DNA from: Chloroflexota bacterium
GTDB lineage: Bacteria > Chloroflexota > Dormibacteria > CF-121
DNA length: 27,717 nt
Assembly (NCBI GenBank): GCA_005889285.1
Contig: VBFF01000041.1
Span: forward strand, 1-27,717
Direction of reading: 5' to 3'
A model generated the notes under the pieces. The model was given only the letters and a program-made list of their open reading frames with translations. It made no database searches and was not told where the DNA came from. Shown one piece after another: positions 23,681 through 27,717 of the stretch. Numbering within the stretch: position 1 is the first letter of the stretch; each line of letters begins with the position of its first letter. Both the position numbers and the translations under genes were made by a program.

Positions 23681-24524
23681 AGCCTTCCGGCAAGAGCACC
23701 TCGCCGGTCTTCGTCTGCACGTAGACCTCCCAGTTGTAGTACGCGAGGAAGGCGCGCTCGCTGGCAAACATCTGTTGGGCATAGAGCTGGACGGCTCGCA
23801 CATAGAGCATGCTCGGGTTGTAAGCGTAAATCGCCCGCGTCATATTCGACGGGGCGCCGTGCGCCTGCAGGTAGCGACCGGCGGCCAGGATCGCGTCGTG
23901 CGGATTGTTCACATCGCCGCGTCCATAGCTGGCCCAGGTCGCCGGCATGAACTGCATCGGGCCCTGCGCCCCCGCCGAGCTCAATCCCTGGATGCGGCCC
24001 ATGTTGGTTTCGATCAAGTTGATGGCCGCGAAGTACTGCCACGCGATTCCGTAGGCTTGCTGGGCTTCGCGGTAGTAACCGAGCAAAACCTCGGGCGCCG
24101 GCGGCGCGACGATCCGCCAGTGCGGCAGCGCACTGCTGGCGCCGTTCAGGTCATCGATCTGCTGCGCGGCGCTGATGTTGGTCTGTACGACCGAGCGGAT
24201 CGCTGCGGGCAGGGCGGCTAGTACGGCCGGGACCCAATCGGGGTGGGCGGCGAGTAGATGGTAGGCACTTTGCTGGCGCCGCCCAAGGCTGAGATATTCC
24301 TGTGCCGGGGTATCCGGGAGGCGGATTCCCTGCTCAACGCCGCCGAGCTCGGTGGCCACGTAGGCGGCGTCGATCACGGTGACATGCGGGGTCGGCGTTG
24401 CCGTGGGTGAAATGGTTGGGGTTGGCGTCGCGGGGTGCGGCGGTGTGCCAGCCTGACTGGCACCGCACGCACTCAAGGCGACGGCCAGCAGGGGGGCGAT
24501 CAGTCGAAGAACTGGAGGCCGCAT
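23670..24524 (-). CDS. Lytic transglycosylase-like lipoprotein (SLT domain)
   Basis: 284 aa. The lipobox LSAC gives lipid-anchored Cys20, followed by a Pro/Thr linker (residues 30-48). The C-terminal half is a Slt/MltB-like lysozyme-fold domain: AINLIETNMGRIQG with likely catalytic Glu172, GAQGPMQFMPATWASYG (185-201), NPHDAILAAGRYLQAHG and IYAYNPSMLYVRAV. It would cut peptidoglycan glycan strands outside the membrane. A -10-like TAGAAT lies at 24542-24537, 12 bases before the ATG, so the leader is very short. Confidence 0.87.
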   Translation of the reverse strand: MRPPVLRLIAPLLAVALSACGASQAGTPPHPATPTPTISPTATPTPHVTVIDAAYVATELGGVEQGIRLPDTPAQEYLSLGRRQQSAYHLLAAHPDWVPAVLAALPAAIRSVVQTNISAAQQIDDLNGASSALPHWRIVAPPAPEVLLGYYREAQQAYGIAWQYFAAINLIETNMGRIQGLSSAGAQGPMQFMPATWASYGRGDVNNPHDAILAAGRYLQAHGAPSNMTRAIYAYNPSMLYVRAVQLYAQQMFASERAFLAYYNWEVYVQTKTGEVLLPEGFSG

Positions 24525-24712
24525 CCTTGCGGGCGGATTCTATGAGCGCCGCAGGGCCGAATCAATCAGGCGCGTACTAACGTTTCCGGCTCGCTGTCGC
24601 CGGCGGAGAAAGCTGCGACCACGCGGCCCGTTGTGCTCTGATCAGCTATCCCTGGACCCGAGTTCCGAAAGACGCGCCGCCGCTTGATGCCTGGCAGTTA
24701 CGGTTACTGCCC

Positions 24713-24976
24713 GTGGCGGATCGCTTCATGGCGCTGATGTGGTCTCGACCCGGCGGGCTTTCCTTGCGGACGACCTGGGTGACGCCCGCCACGATCTGGC
24801 TCGGCCTTGCGGTCCTCGTCGCGCTCGGCCTTCCCGGATTGGGCGCCGTCCTGTATGGCGTGACCAGTCGGCAGGTGCTGGTCGTTCTTGGGGGACTGGT
24901 TGCAGCCGCGCTGGGCGCCGGCGGCGGCACGGTGGCGCTCTACGGCATCCGGCAGCGCCGCCTCCCTCTTCATTAG
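24713..24976 (+). CDS. Small membrane protein, unknown
   Basis: 87 aa from GTG 24713 with two membrane segments (WLGLAVLVALGLPGLGAVLY and VLVVLGGLVAAALGAGGGTVALYG) and a basic tail (RQRR). No family is recognised. An in-frame ATG at 24728 would also serve as start. The 188 bases before it (24525-24712) hold the transglycosylase promoter and nothing else I can identify. Confidence 0.5.
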   Translation: MADRFMALMWSRPGGLSLRTTWVTPATIWLGLAVLVALGLPGLGAVLYGVTSRQVLVVLGGLVAAALGAGGGTVALYGIRQRRLPLH

Positions 24977-25080
24977 TCTTCTCCACCAGTGCCACCATCG
25001 AGCTCGATTCGCGTGGCTGCTCTGGCGCTGATGTGGCCGTCCCTACCGGAACTTTTTCTGGTCGCCGACGTCTTAACTCC

Positions 25081-25953
25081 GTGCGCCGCTTGACGGTCGC
25101 CGTGCTTCTGCTCGCCCTGACCGCGTGCGGTCCAGTCAAGTACGGCGGGGTGAGCCAGACGCTCACGACCCCCGAGCTGAAGTACCGGCTGATCGACACC
25201 ATTGGATCGCCGCTGTTCTGCGGGCCGCCGGTGGTGCGCATCCCCTCCGACGCCGAGGCATCCCAGGAAGCCGCCACGTTGCGATCTCAAGATGCCGCCA
25301 GCTTCGACGCGATCGTCCACCACGAGAAACTCGACGCGGCGCACCTGACCGCCGATGACGACCGCCGGATCGTGCAGCAGGTCCAGGTGCTCCAGGCGCT
25401 GCCACTGGGGGCCGACGGCCCGCGGTTCCGATTCGACTACATCGCGGGCAGGCCATCGCCGGAACACGTCGTGGGCACCATCGACGCTCACGGCACCATC
25501 TCGCTCGAGAGCCACGATCCGACCCAGTTCCCCGGCCGGGGTGGCTGTCCGATCTGCCTCGCGGCCACAGTCCGAATTGCGACCCCGGATGGGGCGATTC
25601 CCGTCTCTGACCTCCGGGCTGGCATGCTCGTCTGGACCGTCGACGCCGGCAAGCGGGTCGCCGCCGCGATCGCGATCGTCCGCCATACGCCCGCACCCTT
25701 CGGCCACCGCGTGGTTCGGATCGTGCTTGCGGATGGACGCGCCGTGGTCGCGTCCCCCGGCCACGCAACCGCCGACGGGCGCCGGATCGGCGCGCTGAAC
25801 CCGGGCGACCTTCTCGACGGCAGTCGCGTCGTGACAATAGACGTCCTGCCCTACAGCGGCGACACCTGGGACCTGCTGCCGCGCAGCTCCACCGGAACCT
25901 ACTGGGCCGATGGCGTTCTTCTCGGCAGCACCCTGGCGAACGTCGGCCAATAA
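25081..25953 (+). CDS. Lipoprotein with C-terminal Hint (hedgehog/intein) domain
   Basis: 290 aa. Signal peptide with lipobox LTAC (Cys16) is followed by an unknown domain of about 135 residues. From Cys159 a Hint-type autoprocessing fold begins: CLAATVRIATPDG, the PVSDLRAGMLVWTVD strand, VLADGRAVVASPGHA with the block-B His228, ALNPGDLLDGSRVV and TYWADGVLLGS near the end. The usual C-terminal His-Asn is absent, so N-S shift and cleavage are possible but not splicing. GTG 25081 is chosen because it begins the signal peptide; the frame is open further upstream over the small membrane protein gene. Hint domains are known to release or attach parts of secreted proteins. Confidence 0.8.
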   Translation: MRRLTVAVLLLALTACGPVKYGGVSQTLTTPELKYRLIDTIGSPLFCGPPVVRIPSDAEASQEAATLRSQDAASFDAIVHHEKLDAAHLTADDDRRIVQQVQVLQALPLGADGPRFRFDYIAGRPSPEHVVGTIDAHGTISLESHDPTQFPGRGGCPICLAATVRIATPDGAIPVSDLRAGMLVWTVDAGKRVAAAIAIVRHTPAPFGHRVVRIVLADGRAVVASPGHATADGRRIGALNPGDLLDGSRVVTIDVLPYSGDTWDLLPRSSTGTYWADGVLLGSTLANVGQ

Positions 25954-25957
25954 ATAA

Positions 25958-25970
25958 ACCGACCGTCGGT
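25958..25970. promoter_or_regulatory. TetR-type operator palindrome
   Basis: ACCGAC-C-GTCGGT is a perfect 13-base palindrome between the stop of the previous gene and the -10 box of the TetR gene. It is placed to block that promoter, so autoregulation is likely. Confidence 0.7.
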
Positions 25971-25974
25971 CTGA

Positions 25975-25989
25975 TATAGTGCCGCCGTG
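25975..25989 (+). promoter_or_regulatory. Leaderless promoter of the tetR gene
   Basis: TATAGT at 25975-25980 is six bases before GTG 25987. The operator at 25958-25970 fills the spacer. Confidence 0.6.
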
Positions 25990-26670
25990 GCCCGGACCGT
26001 CAATGCGACCCTCCACATGGTCCGTCGGGACGCGTTTCTGGACGTGGCCCAGCGCCTCGTCCAGGCGAAGGGTTTCCAATCGATGAGCATCCAGGACGTC
26101 CTCGACGAGCTGGATGCCTCCAAAGGCGCCTTCTACCACTACTTCGACTCGAAGCAGGCGCTGCTCGAGGCGGTCGTCGAGCGGTTCGCCGACGTGGCGA
26201 TCGCGGACCTCGCGCCTGTCCTGCATGATCCCAAGCTGCCGGCCCTGCGCAAGCTGGAGCGTTTCTTTGCGGGCATCGCCCGCCGCAAAGCCGAGCAAAA
26301 AGAGCTGATGCTCGCCATCATCGAGATCTGGAACTCGGACGACAATGCGATCGTCCGGGAGAAACTCCGGCGGCTCACGGTGAGCCGTGTGGTGCCGCTC
26401 CTCTCCGCGGTGATCAACCAGGGCATCGATGAGGGCGTCTTCCAGGTCGCGTCACCCGACGAAACGGCCACGGTCTTCGTCTCGCTCATGCTCGGCTTTC
26501 AGGAGCTCGCCAACGATTACTTCATCGCCCGCCAGGCAGGGACCATCACGTTCGCGGTGGTCCAGCGATCGGTGGCGTCCTTCACCGAGGCGTTCGAACG
26601 AATCCTCGGCATTCCGAAGGGGTCGCTGACGCTCACCGATGAGTCGACGCTGCATTTCTGGTTCGGCTGA
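25987..26670 (+). CDS. TetR-family transcriptional regulator
   Basis: 227 aa. The N-terminal helix-turn-helix spans about residues 14-60 (FLDVAQRLVQAKGFQSMSIQDVLDEL, then the recognition part DASKGAFYHYFDSKQALL), followed by an all-helical ligand domain. It probably represses itself through the palindrome at 25958-25970 and the ABC exporter genes that follow after 11 bases. The inducer is unknown. Confidence 0.92.
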   Translation: MARTVNATLHMVRRDAFLDVAQRLVQAKGFQSMSIQDVLDELDASKGAFYHYFDSKQALLEAVVERFADVAIADLAPVLHDPKLPALRKLERFFAGIARRKAEQKELMLAIIEIWNSDDNAIVREKLRRLTVSRVVPLLSAVINQGIDEGVFQVASPDETATVFVSLMLGFQELANDYFIARQAGTITFAVVQRSVASFTEAFERILGIPKGSLTLTDESTLHFWFG

Positions 26671-26681
26671 AAGAGGGACAC

Positions 26682-27608
26682 ATGACGGCCATCATCGAAG
26701 TCGAGAAACTTACCAAGAGCTACGGCGGCAAGCGCGGCATCGTCGAGGTCTCGTTCCAGGTCGAGGAGGGCGACGTCTTCGGTTTCCTGGGCCCCAATGG
26801 CGCAGGCAAGACGACGACCATCCGGCTGCTGATGGCTCTCCTGCACGCCGACGCCGGCACGGCGCGAATCGCCGGACTCGATTGCTGGAAGCAGTCGCTC
26901 GAGATCAAGCGCCTCATCGGCTACATGCCCGGTGAGCCTGCTCTCGATCCCAATCTGACGGGCGGGCAGATCCTCGAGTACTTCGCCCATCTTCGTGGTG
27001 GTGTCGATCACGCCTATCTCAAGCAGCTCGTCGACCGCTTCGAGCTCGATACCAGTCGCAAGTTCCGCCAATACTCGACCGGAAACAAGCGCAAGGTGGT
27101 GTTGATCCAGGCCTTCATGCATCGCCCGCGCCTGCTGATCCTCGACGAGCCGACCAGCGGCCTCGATCCACTCAACCAGCAGGAATTCGATCGCATGGTG
27201 CTCGAGGCGCGCAATGAGGGGCGCACCATCTTTCTCTCGTCGCACGTCCTGAGCGAAGTCGAAAAGACGTGCACGACCGTCGGGATCATCCGCGACGGGC
27301 GTCTCGTCCGCATTGGGGACGTCGCGGAGGTGAAGGCTATCAAGCGTTACGAGATGACGATCACATTCGCCGCGGCGATTCCGGTTGAGACGTTCAAGAC
27401 GCTCGACGGGGTGATCGAGGTTGAGGCGCTGCATAACGGGCATGGGGTGCACCTGGCGATGCAGGGATCCGCGGATGCGGTCGTCAAGGCGGCCGCGCGT
27501 TATCCGGTCATCTCGCTGACCAGCTACGAGCCGAGCCTCGAGGACATCTTCCTCCGCTACTACGAAGCGGACAGCCCGGGCTCGACGGAGACCGATCATG
27601 TGGCTTAG
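26682..27608 (+). CDS. ABC-2 type exporter ATPase (DrrA/CcmA-like)
   Basis: 308-aa ATPase with Walker A GPNGAGKTT (about residues 37-45), Walker B LLILDEPTSGLDP and H-loop LSSHV. The signature is the degenerate YSTGNKRKV instead of LSGGQ, as in several drug and antibiotic ABC-2 exporters. A C-terminal extension of about 80 residues follows the core. The start has a GAGGG site five bases upstream. It overlaps the permease gene by 11 bases and is controlled with the TetR gene, so drug or lipid export is likely. Confidence 0.92.
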   Translation: MTAIIEVEKLTKSYGGKRGIVEVSFQVEEGDVFGFLGPNGAGKTTTIRLLMALLHADAGTARIAGLDCWKQSLEIKRLIGYMPGEPALDPNLTGGQILEYFAHLRGGVDHAYLKQLVDRFELDTSRKFRQYSTGNKRKVVLIQAFMHRPRLLILDEPTSGLDPLNQQEFDRMVLEARNEGRTIFLSSHVLSEVEKTCTTVGIIRDGRLVRIGDVAEVKAIKRYEMTITFAAAIPVETFKTLDGVIEVEALHNGHGVHLAMQGSADAVVKAAARYPVISLTSYEPSLEDIFLRYYEADSPGSTETDHVA

Positions 27609-27717
27609 GAGCGTCTTCCTCAAGACCTTGCGCGACTACCGGATCCCGATCCTGGGCTGGGGTATCGGCATGGGACTGGTCGTGGTTTCACCGATGGCGA
27701 GTGTGGCCACGCTGCTC
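27598..27717 (+). CDS. ABC-2 type permease, partial (cut by window end)
   Basis: Only the first 40 codons are present: MWLRSVFLKTLRDYRIPILG, then a hydrophobic segment (WGIGMGLVVVSPMASVATLL). The overlap with the ATPase gene and the basic-then-membrane start fit the permease partner of a DrrAB-like exporter. Confidence 0.75.
   Translation, partial: MWLRSVFLKTLRDYRIPILGWGIGMGLVVVSPMASVATLL

Noticed and set aside
24973..26298. Long minus-strand frame opposite the Hint lipoprotein and TetR genes
   Set aside because: Shadow frame; the plus strand has recognisable families and promoters over the whole span.
26517..27623. Long minus-strand frame opposite the ABC ATPase
   Set aside because: Shadow of a clear Walker A/B protein; no domain features of its own.

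Overview
The window is GC-rich and densely packed, with short gaps, many overlapping start and stop codons, and no RNA genes, insertion sequences or CRISPR arrays that I can see. Several traits suggest a monoderm, actinobacteria-like lineage: a SigR/RsrA-type sigma and anti-sigma pair, an LPxTG-like tail on a secreted protein, many GTG and TTG starts, and repeated cases of a -10 box placed 6-9 bases before the start codon (leaderless transcription). My best guess is a Chloroflexota or 'Ca. Dormibacterota' type soil bacterium. That is inference and no marker gene here proves it.

Layout. 16-2373 (minus): a MacB/FtsX-type permease followed by its ATPase, which is broken by a deletion. 2430-3572 (plus): glutaryl-CoA dehydrogenase-like enzyme. 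3575-4330 (minus): glycerophosphodiesterase. 4446-5612 (plus): secreted glycosidase-like TIM barrel. 5609-7818 (minus): patatin-like lipase coupled to an unknown membrane protein. 7988-8200 (plus): cysteine-containing small protein behind a palindromic operator candidate. 8237-9779 (plus): ThiO-like glycine oxidase and an unknown small protein. 9681-12647 (minus): a redox-stress operon of SigR-like sigma, RsrA-like anti-sigma, CcdA-TlpA fusion and threonine synthase-like enzyme. 12702-13355 (minus): a disordered Arg/Gly/Pro-rich protein. 13336-18627 (minus): a cobalamin-riboswitch operon. 18648-19070 (minus): unknown protein. 19146-20900 (plus): large protein with a nucleoside-phosphorylase-like C-terminal half. 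21017-22327 (minus): TPR protein, a 67-aa protein and a stand-alone response regulator. 22352-23680 (plus): two alpha/beta hydrolases. 23670-24524 (minus): lytic transglycosylase lipoprotein. 24713-25953 (plus): small membrane protein and a lipoprotein carrying a Hint domain. 25987-27717 (plus): TetR regulator and an ABC exporter cut by the window end.

The most interesting system is the cobalamin-riboswitch operon. A B12 riboswitch with a visible Shine-Dalgarno-sequestering hairpin precedes a secreted alpha/alpha-repeat protein with an LPATG tail. Next come a small secreted, membrane-anchored protein (frameshifted in this sequence), an ECF T component, a fused double ATPase and an S component. 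The genes are chained by short overlaps. The order suggests a surface-exposed capture module feeding an ECF-type vitamin importer. The alpha/alpha-repeat fold is the one used by animal B12 carriers (intrinsic factor, transcobalamin), so a bacterial extracellular B12 scavenger is a testable idea.

Other points of note are a Hint (hedgehog/intein) domain on a lipoprotein, a palindromic repeat inserted in frame in the linker of the fused ECF ATPase, and a likely genome-wide use of leaderless promoters.
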